A stretch of 64,000 bases of DNA from Combretum micranthum (GCA_024138025.1 JAMXBD010002491.1:62001-126000), one strand, 5' to 3'. Shown: positions 11,301 to 23,226, counted from the stretch's first letter. Translations and numbers: made by a program. The notes: a model not told the origin generated them from the letters alone.

Positions 11301-12309
11301 CATGTCACTCTAAAACAAGTGATAACACAATTGCTTTATCTAGATAATGTTTGTAGGTTATAATGAATTGTTTTGTTTGGTTGATCACCCCTAAATTGAC
11401 TAATAACTACTGGTACCATAATGGAAAATAATCATGCATAACATACTATGCATAAAAAGCATTGAGTAAGTGGTAGCCTACTACGTGTTAGATTCTCGGA
11501 TCTCTAGTAATGCTTGAATTATCTAGGCCAAAGAGCTAGTAGTTAATTGCAAGATTACTTTTATTCTGTTAATACCATAGGAACTACATGGTAAACGAAG
11601 GACGCCGCTTATGGTATTACTTAAGAATAACTAACACTTAATGGAGTTTCTAAAGCTAAACAGGAAATAAATAATGAACATGATAAGTATAAAGAGATAA
11701 CTAAATTGAGATTGTTATTTCCTGAAAGCTTAAAGTATCTCCTGGGTAGGTGGACCATAGATTGTGATCCTTCAACCCCGATGGGAGGGCGTAAATCTTC
11801 ATCCTGTTTGGATTCCGGGTTATCCAAGCTTGTAATGTTCATTTGTGTGATTGCTGCATTTCATATGATTGTTAAATAACTTGTTTGTTATGTGTAATAA
11901 ATTCTGGTTACTCACTGAGCTCGTGTTTTAGCTCACACTCCCACAGTCCTTTCAGGTTCACTCTGCGACCGTGGCTCATTACTAGCAGGAGCATGGTCCC
12001 GGTAAGAGACTAGAAGCCAGAAGTCTAAAGTTTAGTATAGAATTAGAATATCTATATCTGTAATAGTCTTATAGTGCATGTAATGTGCATTAGAAGCATT
12101 AGTTAAGGTGGTAAGGAATTCTGAAGCTTATGATCTGTAATATAGAAGTTTGTAGTAGTTGTTACTAATTTACATCTTATATATGTTTGTTTATTCCTCC
12201 AAGCAACTAAAAGATCCTGTTTTTGAAAATCATGTCACTCCTAGAAGGTAACCTAATAATGATAATCAAGTGTTCTTGATTGTTATTACTAGAACCTCGG
12301 GGCGTGACA
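8362..12309 (+). mobile_element. Element E: Tekay-like solo LTR
   Basis: It starts TGTAAACCCCG and ends GGGGCGTGACA, ends that are imperfect inverted repeats of each other, and is flanked by a perfect ATAGG repeat. At 3948 bp it is long, but no primer site, polypurine tract or pol motif lies inside it. The ends match those of D (29067-32511), and both carry an ACTCAC(T)GAG/ACTCACTAAG block near their 3' third. Such ends and blocks are what I know from long LTRs of Tekay/Del chromoviruses, so the family is an inference. Between 10200 and 11100 it is extremely AT-rich with no further structure. Confidence 0.7.
9932..10052 (+). repeat. Three consecutive perfect stem-loops in E
   Basis: Stem 1 has arms 9932-9944 and 9947-9959 (13 bp, 2-base loop). 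Stem 2 has arms 9976-9985 and 10006-10015 (10 bp, GCTCATCGGG with its complement). Stem 3 has arms 10024-10033 and 10043-10052 (10 bp, GGTACACGGG with its complement). An A-rich tract follows from 10068. Confidence 0.8.
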
Positions 12310-13724
12310 ATAGGGGGTCTTCTCCTCACTTTCAGAATCATCCAATTATCCATTCCACAATCCAAGTAGCTTTAGAATACTTAGAACTAGGCATTTCATA
12401 GAGATTTTTGAAGAGAATTTGAAGTTATACAAGAAGTTGCAAGTGAAGCTTTGATATTTTGAATTGGTGATATCTAATCTTATTTCTTTTATGCAATTCA
12501 TATATCTGAATATTTTGATCATAATGAAATAATTTGTAATTTCTTATTTGATTATTGAATCATCATCCATGAGTAGCTAAATTCTTTTTGTGGGAAGTTG
12601 ATGAAGCTTTAAACATGTTAAAATGATTTTTGAATCCATGTTATAAGATAGTTAGAATCATGAAACATTCATATTGAATTCTGATTATTCATCATACTTT
12701 TGGTGTATAAGAATTCTAATAACTCGGAAGGGAAATTAGGGTTCATATGAATTCATAAATTTAGATTAAATTGCAATTGCGGAAGCGGCGGAGTTTAATC
12801 TAGTTTAGAAATTGTCCATGAATATTAATGCAATGTTTTATCTTGATTTCTCACTAAGGAATTAAGAGATGTTAATATAAAGTATTAGACAATTATAGAA
12901 TCGGAAGATTTATAATTGCAATTTGATTCCACTAATAATTTAATTAGCGGAAGTCATTGAATTGTTTTGTTGTTGTCGAGCCTGGATTTTTCCACTATCT
13001 GGTTCATTTCTCCTAACCCGATTCATATTAAACCCGAACCCATTTAACATGAATCCTCGACTAGGGGTTAAAAGAAATTTTAATTTTTGAAAACTTTTTA
13101 GAGTCGCCACCGATATAAATCGGGAAAATATAAAAGCTAGGATCAATGGGTCGGTTGATCCTAACTTAGCTACTAGTCTGTGAAAATTTGATTTAAAAAC
13201 CAAAGTTTTAAAACCAGATATCATGGATTCGGGGGCTAACCTATTAAAACCAAATAGTTACCACTTTTGGAATTTTAAATTTATAATCTATCCTTTATAT
13301 GCTCAAAAATTCAAATAAAAATATTTACAAGTCACATTTTTTGTTTTTCTTTTTATTTTTTTTATATTTTTTATTGCTAAAAAATTTCATAGAAATAATC
13401 AAAGTGATAAACAAAAAATATTTTCTCATTTTTTTTGTCGCCCCGTAGGTGCCTACGTACTCGCTAATCGAGATCAGACAAAACGTAGTTCTTTTAAAAA
13501 AGAACTTAATTTGTTGATCAATTTTATTTTTTGAACTCTTTTCACTTTAAATTCATTAAATTTTAAATTTTTATGAAAATCATTTTTGATGATCCTATGA
13601 TCTAATCAATTGATTTTTTATTTTATGAAAACATATTTTTCTAAGTCCAAAAAATCATTTTTTAAAACCAATTCATGATAATTCATGGCTACTCTAATGC
13701 TACATGAAAAATCAATTTGATTAA

Positions 13725-15058
13725 ACTTGAATGAATATTTTCATAGCAAATTTATGAAAAAGTTCTGATTGAAAATTTTTTATTATTTTCATAGCCAATT
13801 TATGAAAATAATCTTGATGAAAACTTAATGATTATCTTCATAGTAAATTTATGAAGATAATTTGATTGAAACCTTTGGTTATTTTCATAGAAAATTTATG
13901 AAAATAATTTGATTGAAAACTTTATGATTATTTTCATAGCAAATTTATGAAATTAATTTGAACAACTTAATGATTATCTTCATAGCAAATTTATGAAGAT
14001 AATTTGATGAAAACTTTTGATTATTATCTTCATAGCAAATTTATGAAGAATTTGAACAACTTAATGATTATCTTCATAGCAAATTTATGAAGATAATTTG
14101 ATGAAAACTTGAATTATTTTCTTAGGCAATTTATGAAAATAATTTGAACAAACTTTAATGATTATCTTCATAGCAAATTTATGAAGATAATTTGAAAAAA
14201 CTTAATGATTATCTTCATAGCAAATTTATGAAGATAATTTGAACAACTTAATGATTATCTTCATAGCAAATTTATGAAAATAATTTGATGAAAACTTGAA
14301 TTATTTTCATAGGCAATTTATGAAAATAATTTGAACAAACTTTAATGATTATCTTCATAGCAAATTTATGAAGATAATTTGATGAAACTTAATGATTATC
14401 TTCATAGCAAATTTATGAAGATAATTTGAACAACTTAATGATTATCTTCATAGTAAATTTATGAAGATAATTTGATGAAAACTTGAATTATTTTCATAGA
14501 CAATTTATGAAAATAATTTGAACAAACTTTAATGATTATCTTCATAGCAAATTTATGAAGATAATTTGATGAAAACTTGAATTATTTTCATAGACAATTT
14601 ATGAAAATAATTTGATTAAACTTTAATGATTATCTTCATAGCAAATTTATGAAGATAATTTGATGAAAAACTTGAATTATTTTTATATACAATTTATGAA
14701 AATAATCTGATTAAACTTTAATGAGTATCTTCATAGCAAATTTATGAAGATAATTTGATGAAAAACTTGATTATTTTCATAGACAATTTATGAAAATAAT
14801 TTGATTAAACTTTAATGATTATCTTCATAGCAAATTTATGAAGATAATTTGATGAACACTTGATTTATTTTCATAGACAAGTTATGAAAATAATTTGATT
14901 AAACTTTAATGATTATCTTCATAGCAAATTTATGAAGATAATTTAGTGAAAAACTTGATTGATTATCTTCATAGCAAATTTATGAATAATTTGATGAAAA
15001 TTTTGATTAATATCTTCATAGCAAATTTATGAAAATAATTTGATTAAAACTTTATTAT
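13725..15058. repeat. Tandem hairpin array in the C LTR, about 46-52 bp per unit
   Basis: Roughly 25-30 units each contain an inverted repeat with an 11-bp stem and a 5- to 7-base loop. Two stem versions alternate: TTATCTTCATA paired with TATGAAGATAA, and TTATTTTCATA paired with TATGAAAATAA. Short open frames here are translations of the repeat and are not genes. Confidence 0.85.
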
Positions 15059-15642
15059 TTTCATGATTCTCAAAAAATTATATTTAACAATAATTCATTC
15101 ATTTTCATTCATCTCATTCATCATTCATTAAAGTATTTTTTAAAACAAATTCATTTTTTATTCAAAAAACAATTTTGGTTTTGGAAAACCCCTTTTGTCA
15201 TTTTTATTTATCGTTTTATTTATTTTTTTTAATTCAATATTAATATATGTTATAACATCATAATAATAATAATAATAATAATAATAATATATATAATAAT
15301 AATATAATAATAATACTCAAATAAAAAGAAGAGAAAAGAAAAGAAAATAAATAAAGAACAAAGCTTGGAACCTTGTCAATCAAATTGGGCAAATGCTTAT
15401 TGTGGCTGTTGGAGCTCGAGTGGTTATGGGAGCTGTCGGTGGTGGCTTGGAGGTGGCTTAGACGGCGGTCAGAGCGGCAGCGGCTTGGTGGTGGTGAAAG
15501 TTCGAATTCGCTTGGTTCTTGCTCTTGTTCTCTCTCTTTTTTTTTTTTGAATTTTTTTTTAGATTTTTCCTTGCTATGCTCTCTCTTGTTCGAAATTTTT
15601 TCAAATCTAGATCTTATGTCTTGAGGAGGATCGGGGTTGTGG

Positions 15643-15650
15643 TTTATATA
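15643..15650 (-). promoter_or_regulatory. TATA box of the C LTR
   Basis: TATATAAA on the minus strand. The other LTR has TATATAGA at the same place (about 23551). The palindromic U3 array begins about 30 bp upstream in element sense. Confidence 0.55.
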
Positions 15651-15679
15651 GAGCTGGAAGGGAAGTGAAACGGATCACG

Positions 15680-15930
15680 ACCATTAATGGCAGTTACAAA
15701 ACTTGAATTCAGCCGTTAATGGCCGTCGGTTACAAAACTTGAATATGGCTGTTACAAAACTTGAATTCGGTCGATAATGGCCGTCGGTTACAAAACTTGA
15801 ATTCGGCCGTTAATGGCCGTCCGTTACAAAACCTGAATTCGGCCGTTAATGGCCGTCCGTTACAAAACTTGAATTCGACCGTTAATGGCCGTTATAAAAC
15901 TTGAATTCGGCCGTTAATGGCCGTTGGTTA
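15680..15930. repeat. Promoter-proximal palindromic array in the C LTR
   Basis: Seven or so units of about 34 bp read GTTACAAAACTTGAATTC followed by a core CGGCCGTTAATGGCCG, which is itself an inverted repeat (CGGCC / GGCCG). The other LTR has about ten units at 23580-23975. Confidence 0.85.
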
Positions 15931-16301
15931 TGAATTGATTCGAAGGATCGGGAGTTACAAAATTGCCAACATAAATTCGTTTTAAAGCACATTTAAAGTA
16001 AATAAGTGTCTTTTGATCTTCCTCTTTCTTTTTTCAATTTTTTAAACTTCTAAAAACTTATTTACTAAAGATGGGGTTTATTATTATTATTATTATTTTT
16101 TAGATTTCTTAATTTTCAAATTTTTATATTCTTTTCCAATTTTGTAATTTTTTTATTTTTAAATTTAGCTAATTTATTTATTTTTTATAATTTTCAATTT
16201 TTATTGTATTTTCTATCTTTTTTATAATTTTTATGATTTTTTATTATTTTTTATTATTATCTTTTTTATTTTCAAAAAGGGGGCAAAAATAGGGTGTTGA
16301 C

Positions 16302-16315
16302 GCTGCCCTCTTTAT
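16302..16315 (-). promoter_or_regulatory. Polypurine tract of C
   Basis: On the minus strand the sequence TAAAGAGGGCAGC abuts the LTR that begins at 16301. Element B has the same tract (CAAAGAGGGGCAGC) at the same place. Confidence 0.7.
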
Positions 16316-16444
16316 GGTGGAGTTTGAACAAAACTCTACTATAAAGACAAAAAGACACCATTTTTGCCCAAGACCTAAACCTGGCGGTTAAATTACCAAA
16401 CATCACCCTAACAAGCAGGGTTTTAGGAACGGCTAATAGCCAAC

Positions 16445-16660
16445 TTTGATAGCTAAAGATTTTTTAAATGGTCACCTTGATAAACAAGGATTTTGGAAAT
16501 GTCACCTTGATAAACAAGGATTTTTGGTCACCTTGATGAACAAGGATTTTGACTCACTTGATAAACAAGGATTTTTAGTCACCTTGATGAACAAGGTTTT
16601 TGGTCACCTTGATAAACAAGGATTTGGGTCAGCTTGATGACCAAGGGTTTTTTGGTCACC
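16445..16660. repeat. C 3' UTR array 1, unit about 25 bp
   Basis: About eight units read GGTCACCTTGATAAACAAGG plus a short T-rich link. Each contains the inverted repeat CCTTG / CAAGG. ORFs read across it are simple repeats of the unit. Confidence 0.8.
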
Positions 16661-17375
16661 ATCTGAATGGATGGATTCTGAATTTGGTCTTGATCACCAT
16701 CTTGAATGGATGGATTTTTGGTCTTTTTGGTCACCATCTTGAAAGGATGGATTTGGTATTTTGGATTTGGTCATCATCTTAAAAGGATGGATTTGGAATT
16801 TTGGTCACCATCTGAAAGGATGGATTTGGGCATTTTGGTCACCATCTTGAAAGGATGGATTGGGAATTTCGGTCACCATCTTGAAAGGATGGATTTAGTC
16901 ATCTGGTCACCATCTTGAAAGGATGGATTTGGGAATTTTGGTCACCATCTTGAAAGGATGAATTTGGTCATCTGGTCACCATCTGAATGGATGGATTCTA
17001 AATTGGTCTTGATCACCATCTTAAATGGATGGATTTCTGAATTTGGTCTTGATCACCATGTTGAATTGATGGATTTTTGAATTTGGTCTTGATCACCATC
17101 TTGAATGGATGGATTTTTGAATTGGTCTTGATCACCATCTTGAATGGATGGAATTTTGGAATTTTGGTCACCATCTTGAAAGGATGGATTTGGGAATTTT
17201 GGTCACTATTTTGAAAGGATAGATTGGAAATTTGGTCACCATCTGAACGGATGGATTCTAAATTGGTCTTGATCACCATCTTGATGGATAGATTTCTGAA
17301 TTTTGTCTTGATCACCATCTTGAATGGATGGATTTCTGAATTTTGATCACCATCTTGAAAGGATGGATTTTCGAG
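16660..17375. repeat. C 3' UTR array 2, unit about 35 bp
   Basis: About 20 units read GGTCACCATCTTGAAAGGAT followed by GGATTTGG-type sequence. Each holds the inverted repeat CCATC / GATGG. It joins array 1 without a break and shares the leading GGTCACC. Confidence 0.85.
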
Positions 17376-17509
17376 ATTTTGGATCAGTACTAAACTATCT
17401 GTCGAGTTTAGACTGAGGGTACTTGTGATTTTTCAATCTACTGGGGGTTTTTTGGGTGAGGACATGACAATTTGGTCCCTCATAATTTGGTGCGAATTGA
17501 CTTGACTGA

Positions 17510-17660
17510 TAACCATAATTCTTAAAGGCAGGATGACGCTCCTTTGAGCAGGTGATCCTAATTCTCAAAACAGTAGGACGACGCTCTTGAGCAGGTGATC
17601 CTAATTTTTCAAGAACAGTAAGATGACGCTCTTTGAGGAGGTGATCCTACAATGACAAAA
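17510..17660. repeat. C 3' UTR array 3, unit about 50 bp
   Basis: Three units contain AGGATGACGCTC(C)TTTGAGCAGGTGATCCT, given here in parts: AGGAT pairs with ATCCT and GCTC pairs with GAGC. Confidence 0.7.
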
Positions 17661-17769
17661 AAATTCCTGGAGATTGAATTTTGCAATCTTATAATTTGAA
17701 AATTGGGCTTAATTTGGAAACTTTTCTTTCTTTTTCACTTTAAATTTACTGGGGACTATTTAGTTGAGA

Positions 17770-18200
17770 AAACAATAATCTCACAAACTTGATTGAAAAA
17801 TTTGTTTGAGAAAGTAGCGAGTTTACTATTTCTTTGGATTGAAAAACTTGGTTAAGAAAGCAACAATTTGCTTTTTCTTTGAAAAACTTGGATTGACAAA
17901 CTTAGTTGAGAAAGCAACGAATTTGCTATTTCTTTGAAAAACTTGGTTAAGAAAGCAACGAATTGCTATTTCTTTTAAAAATTGATTAAGAAAGCAACAA
18001 TTTGCTTTCTTTGAAAAACTTGATTAAGAAAGCAACAAGTTTGCTATTTCTTTTGATTGAAAAACTTGATTAAGAAAGCAACAATTTGCTATTTTTTCAT
18101 TGAAAAACTTGATTAAGAAAGCAACAATTTGCTATTTCTTTAAAAAACTTATTAAGAAAGCAACAAATTTGCTATTTCTTTGAAAAAAACTTGGTTTGAG
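17770..18200. repeat. C 3' UTR array 4, unit about 40-45 bp
   Basis: Nine or so units read GAAAAACTTGATTAAGAAAG then CAACAATTTGCTATTTCTTT. Each holds AAGAAAGCAA facing TTGC..TTTCTT, again a hairpin with a small bulge. Confidence 0.8.
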
Positions 18201-18220
18201 AGAGTTAGTTGAAAAAGTGG

Positions 18221-20630
18221 TTTTGAAAAACCTAACTTCCTTCTTTTTTTTAGATTTAATTGGGAAAGTGATAGACTTACAATCCCTACTTTTCTCAGAA
18301 ATGTCTTTTTTTTTTTTTCATCTTCAAAGATTTGAACCAAAGGTAATTTTTACATATTTTTGAAAAATCTTTCTCTTTTTCTTTTACTTTCAAAGAAAGT
18401 TACCAACAGGTAAAAATGAATTGTGTTTGCCCATTGATCATTCACTTCAGTTCAGCCATAAGCTTGACTATTAAACCACTTAAGGTTTCTCATTGAAAAA
18501 TTTTAATCATTGGGGGCAAAAAATTTTACTTTTGGGACTTCAATTCACTATTGGGGCATTGTTTTTAATTTTGGGGCAAATAATTGCTAAACTTGAGACA
18601 GATATTTTTCAAATTGGGGCAAGTAATTTTATGCCCCTGTGGACAATTTATATACCAAGATTGGTTATCTCATTTTGATTGCTTAGTCAAAGAGGACTTC
18701 CTCACACTCTCTTAGGCTCATTTTCACTTTTGACTCGGATTCCAAAAATTATGGTCCGGCTTGCAAGTAATACACATCAGTCAATCTATTAGGTCTTCTT
18801 TGGACTGTAATGTGGGCTTTTGGTTATTGGCTTTAATCAAAAAGGATATTTCATAAAGGCTTTTTTTTTTCTGAAAAATTTTTCAACACAACCCGGGTTT
18901 ACAAGTCAAGAACCCTTAAGGAAAACTTGATGATGCACTTGTCCCTAGTTTCAAGGGTATTAATAGATCAACTCCTTTGATCCAAAGAGTCTCCAAAGGG
19001 TGGAATTTGTGGGGGGCTTAATATAGAATGAATTTTGATGATTTTGAGCTATGTGTTTCTATTTGTGTTTGCAAATCATTGATTTATTATCACCTTGTTT
19101 GCTTCTTCTTCTTCTTTTTTTTTTCTTTTGTTGATCTCTCCTTGATTTTTTCTTGTCTTTTTCTTTTCTTGTTTTTTCTTCCTCTTTTTTTTTCTTTTTT
19201 TCCTTTTTTGGGACATGAATCCAAGGTGATTTGTTTTTCTTTTATGGCTTATAGCTCAAAGTGTATGTGTTGTGTGAAATGGAGACTTTTTCAAAGGAAA
19301 TGATTTATTTTGTCAATTGACTACTCTTGAATTGATGCAACTAGGTAAGTGCATACAAGTTAATCCTTTTTCTCCTTGTTAATGACCCTAACCTCCTGAT
19401 TGCCCCATTGTGGGGTGGTTCTGACAGGGTTTATTTTTAAGACACTTCCTTGATAGGCTCAAATGGGCTGACAAAGGGTAAATGTGTTTAAGATTTTGAA
19501 ATGAATGCCTAATTTCATTTTGACCCATGTACTAAATTCAAGACAGACCTCCTTTAAGGAATGAGTCCACCTTATCTCTCACAATTCACTCCTCTCTCGA
19601 GTGTGTAGGGTTGGTGTTTGGGATTAAATTTGCCTCTTTTCATCCTAGGCAATTATTTTTAGTGAGATATTTCTCTTGGCTTTCAATCATCCATTTTTAT
19701 TGCCTCAAGATATTTAACTAAATGCCCCATTTGGTTTATCAAATGCCCCTAATCGGTAAAGTCCTTTTGGTTGCCCCTAATTTTGATTTCAATTGCCTTT
19801 TACTGAATGATCATTGGGATAACAATTTTTTTGAAATATTCTTTCCTGTTGGCAACTTTCCTTTTTCTTCATTTATTTATACATTTTTTTGAAACTTTTA
19901 TTCTTTTTTCTTTTTTCTTTCTTTTTAGAAAAGAAATTTTAAAAACTTGTTATTCTCTTTTTTTTTTTGAAAAAATGGTTATTTACAAAAGAGGTTTGGA
20001 AAATGAATGTTTCTAATCTAAAGTGGAAATTTATTTACAACTCAAAGTTTTTTCTTTAGGCAAAAACTAACTTACAAGAATAGAGGTAAACAAATGACCC
20101 TCTCCCCTTAAGTGGGGGCAAATATTTACAAAATGATTGATTTGATGACAATGAAATGGAATACTTATGACAAAGATAATTTTGGTTGGAAAGGACCTAT
20201 AACTATAGGTGGACAATATATTCTATGAATATATACAAGTCTACTCTACACATTTTTTAAGAAAATATATACAAATGCAAGGATGCAAATATGCACATAT
20301 GCTAGCACACGAATGCAAATGGGGATAATGACCAATAGAATTTTGAAAAATATTTACAGAGGAGTTGTATAAAAACAATAGTTTCAAAAACCTTTATCAA
20401 ATCATTTTTTTTATTTATCTTATAGGGCCAACTAATACTAAAAGAATATTACTCCACATTTTTTAGACTTTGTTGGAATTGGTTAAAAAACTTTTTGTTT
20501 TATTTGATTTTTTTTTTTTAATTTTGATTTTTTTTTAAATTTTCTTTTTGAAACCCCTTTTTTATTTTTAATAAATTTTTTATTTGGAAAAAAAAATGAT
20601 ACAACTCCATTTTTTTTGAAAAAATTTGGT
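18221..20630. other. Internal region of C without recognisable genes
   Basis: There are no gag, protease, polymerase or integrase motifs in six frames. It contains G-rich clusters of TTGGGGCAA (18507-18640), a pyrimidine-rich tract (19100-19210) and a GCCCC/GGGG hairpin near 19400. The ORFs at 19028-19303 and 19807-20016 are Phe/Leu-rich readings of T-rich DNA. Confidence 0.6.
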
Positions 20631-20639
20631 CATATCCCA

Positions 20640-20820
20640 TGTTGATGAATGCATGATTTGGTAGGGTTCTATAGGTCCCCGGTTTAGTGGTACTAAACCG
20701 GAGTGGGAGGACATTTCTTGATCTAGAGGGTGGAAAGCCACAGCCCCCGGACCTTACTTCGTCCTCCTCGCTTAGGCTCTTAAGACGGCCTGGGTCCGAC
20801 CGTATCTAGCACACATTTAT
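20640..20820 (-). other. Leader block shared by C and B
   Basis: The sequence around AAACCGGAG, CCCGGACCTTACTTC and CTTAAGACGGCCTGGGTC matches 43140-43320 in B in the same order and spacing. It lies just inside the 5' LTR in element sense. Its conservation between a coding and a non-coding element suggests a cis-acting role such as packaging. Confidence 0.65.
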
Positions 20821-21130
20821 GCTAATATGCAGATGCAAATGCAAATGAATAATCTATTGCCCCCTTTTTTATGCCTGAAATATTAGTATAATATATTACA
20901 AGACAAATATATGTACAAAGAATCAATAAATAAATAAATAAGACTATTGCCCCTTCTTCTTTTTTTTTTTATCTGCAAGATTAGTATATATATTCACAAA
21001 ACAATTATCCAAATAATGTACAAAGAATTATAATGTATATATTCACAAAAAATCGAGCAATTTTAAAGGATAAATTTAAAATTTAAAATTCCTAAGTGGC
21101 TAGCCCTCTTTTTTTAAAAAAAATTTAGGT

Positions 21131-21150
21131 GTCCCCAGTGGAGTCGCCAA
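21131..21150 (-). promoter_or_regulatory. Primer-binding site of C, tRNA-Arg type
   Basis: The minus strand reads TTGGCGACTCCACTGGGGAC two bases after the LTR end. This is the tRNA-Arg primer site known from Ogre-type elements. Confidence 0.85.
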
Positions 21151-21899
21151 GCTGTCGAGCCTGGATTTTCCACTATCTGGTTCATTTCTCCTAACCCGAT
21201 TCACATTAAACCCGAACCCATTTAACATGAATCCTCGACTAGGGGTTAAAAGAAATTTTAATTTTTGAAAACTTTTTAGAGTCGCCACCCGATATAAATC
21301 GGGAAAAAATAAAAGCTAGGATCAATGGGTCGGTTGATCCTAACTTAGCTACTAGTCTGCGAAAATTTGATTTAAAAACCAAACTTTTAAAACCAGATAT
21401 CATGGATTCGGGGGCTAACCTATTAAAACCAAATGGTTACCACTTTTGGAATTTTAAATTTATAATCTATCCTTTATATGCTCAAAAATTCAAATAAAAA
21501 TATTTACAAGTCACATTTTTTGTTTTTCTTTTATTTTTTTATATTTTTTATTGCTAAAAAATTTCAAAATAATCAAAGTGATAAACAAAAATATTTTCTC
21601 ATTTTTTATTGTCGCCCCGTAGGTGCCTACGTACTCGCTAATCGAGATCAGACAAAACGTAGTTCTTTTAAAAAAGAACTTAATTTGTTGATCAATTTTA
21701 TATTTTTGAACTCTTTTCACTTTAAATTCATTAAATTTTAAATTTTTATGAAATCATTTTTGATGATCCTATGATCTAATCAATTGATTTTTTATTTATG
21801 AAAACATATTTTTCTAAGTCCAAAAAATCATTTTTTCTTAAACCAATTCATGATAATTCATGGCTACTCTAATGCTACATGAAAAATCAATTTGATTAA

Positions 21900-23010
21900 A
21901 CTTGAATGAATATTTTCATAGCAAATTTATGAAAAAGTTCTGATTGAAAATTTTTTATTATTTTCATAGCCAATTTATGAAAATAATCTTGATGAAAACT
22001 TAATGATTATCTTCATAGTAAATTTATGAAGATAATTTGATTGAAAACCTTTGGTTATTTTCATAGTAAATTTATGAAAATAATTTAATTGAAAACTTAT
22101 TGATTATTTTCATAGCAAATTTATGAAAATAATTTGAACAACTAATGATTATCTTCATAGCAAATTTATGAAGATAATTTGATGAAAACTTTGATTATTA
22201 TCTTCATAGCAAATTTATGAAGATAATTTGATGAAAACTTGAATTTTTTTCATAGGAAATTTATGAAAATAATTTGAACAAACTTTAATGATTATCTTCA
22301 TAGCAAATTTATGAAGATAATTTGATGAAAACTTAATGATTATCTTCATAGCAAATTTATGAAGATAATTTGAACAAACTTTAATGATTATCTTCATAGC
22401 AAATTTATGAAGATAATTTGATGAAAAACTTGAATTATTTTCATAGACAATTTATGAAATAATCTGATTAAACTTTAATGATTATCTTCATAGCAAATTT
22501 ATGAAGATAATTTGATGAAAAACTTGAATTATTTTCATAGACAATTTATGAAAATAATCTGATTAAACTTTAATGATTATCTTCATAGCAAATTTATGAA
22601 GATAATTTGATGAAAAACTTGACTATTTTCATAGACAATTTATGAAAATAATCTGATTAAACTTTAATGATTATCTTCATAGCAAATTTATGAAGATAAT
22701 TTGATGAACACTTGATTTGTTTTCATAGACAATTTATAAAAATAATTTGATTAAACTTTAATGATTATCTTCATAGCAAATTTATGAAGATAATTTGATG
22801 AACACTTGATTATTTTTGTAGACAATTTATGAAAATAATTTGATTAAACTTTAATGATTATCTTCATAGCAAATTTATGAAGATAATTTAGTGAAAAACT
22901 TGATTGATTATCTTCATAGCAAATTTATGAAGATAATTGATGAAAATTTTATTAATATCTTCATAGCAAATTTATGAAGATAATTTGATTAAAACTTTAT
23001 TATTTTCATG
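21900..23010. repeat. Tandem hairpin array in the second C LTR
   Basis: Same two hairpin versions as at 13725-15058, in the same alternating order over most of the array, but about 220 bp shorter. Confidence 0.85.
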
Positions 23011-23189
23011 ATTCTCAAAAAATTATATTTAACAATAATTCATTCATTTTCATTCATCTCATTCATCATTCATTAAAGTATTTTTGAAAACAAATTCATT
23101 TTTTTATTCAAAAAACAATTTTGGTTCTGGAAAACCCCTTTTGTCATTTTTATTTATTTTTTTAATTCAATATTAATATATGTTATAAC

Positions 23190-23226
<37 letters not shown>

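Larger units (their letters stand above)
12974..16301 (-). repeat. LTR of C (3' LTR in element sense)
   Basis: It pairs with 21153-24351. On the minus strand the order is U3 with a palindromic array (15680-15930), a TATA box (15643-15650), a run of Ser/Gly-coding-like sequence, an (ATA)n tract (15261-15312), the hairpin array (13725-15058), a conserved block (13438-13492) and the end GCTCGACA. The last A of the outer terminus is missing at 16301. Confidence 0.85.

Noticed and set aside
15365..15624. Ser/Gly/Trp-rich ORFs repeated at 23275-23530
   Set aside because: They lie in both LTRs of C at the same place and differ in frame and length; LTR sequence, not a gene.
16446..17318. Several ORFs of 60-101 codons with repeated motifs on both strands
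   Set aside because: They are translations of the 25- and 35-bp tandem repeats of element C and change frame with unit length.
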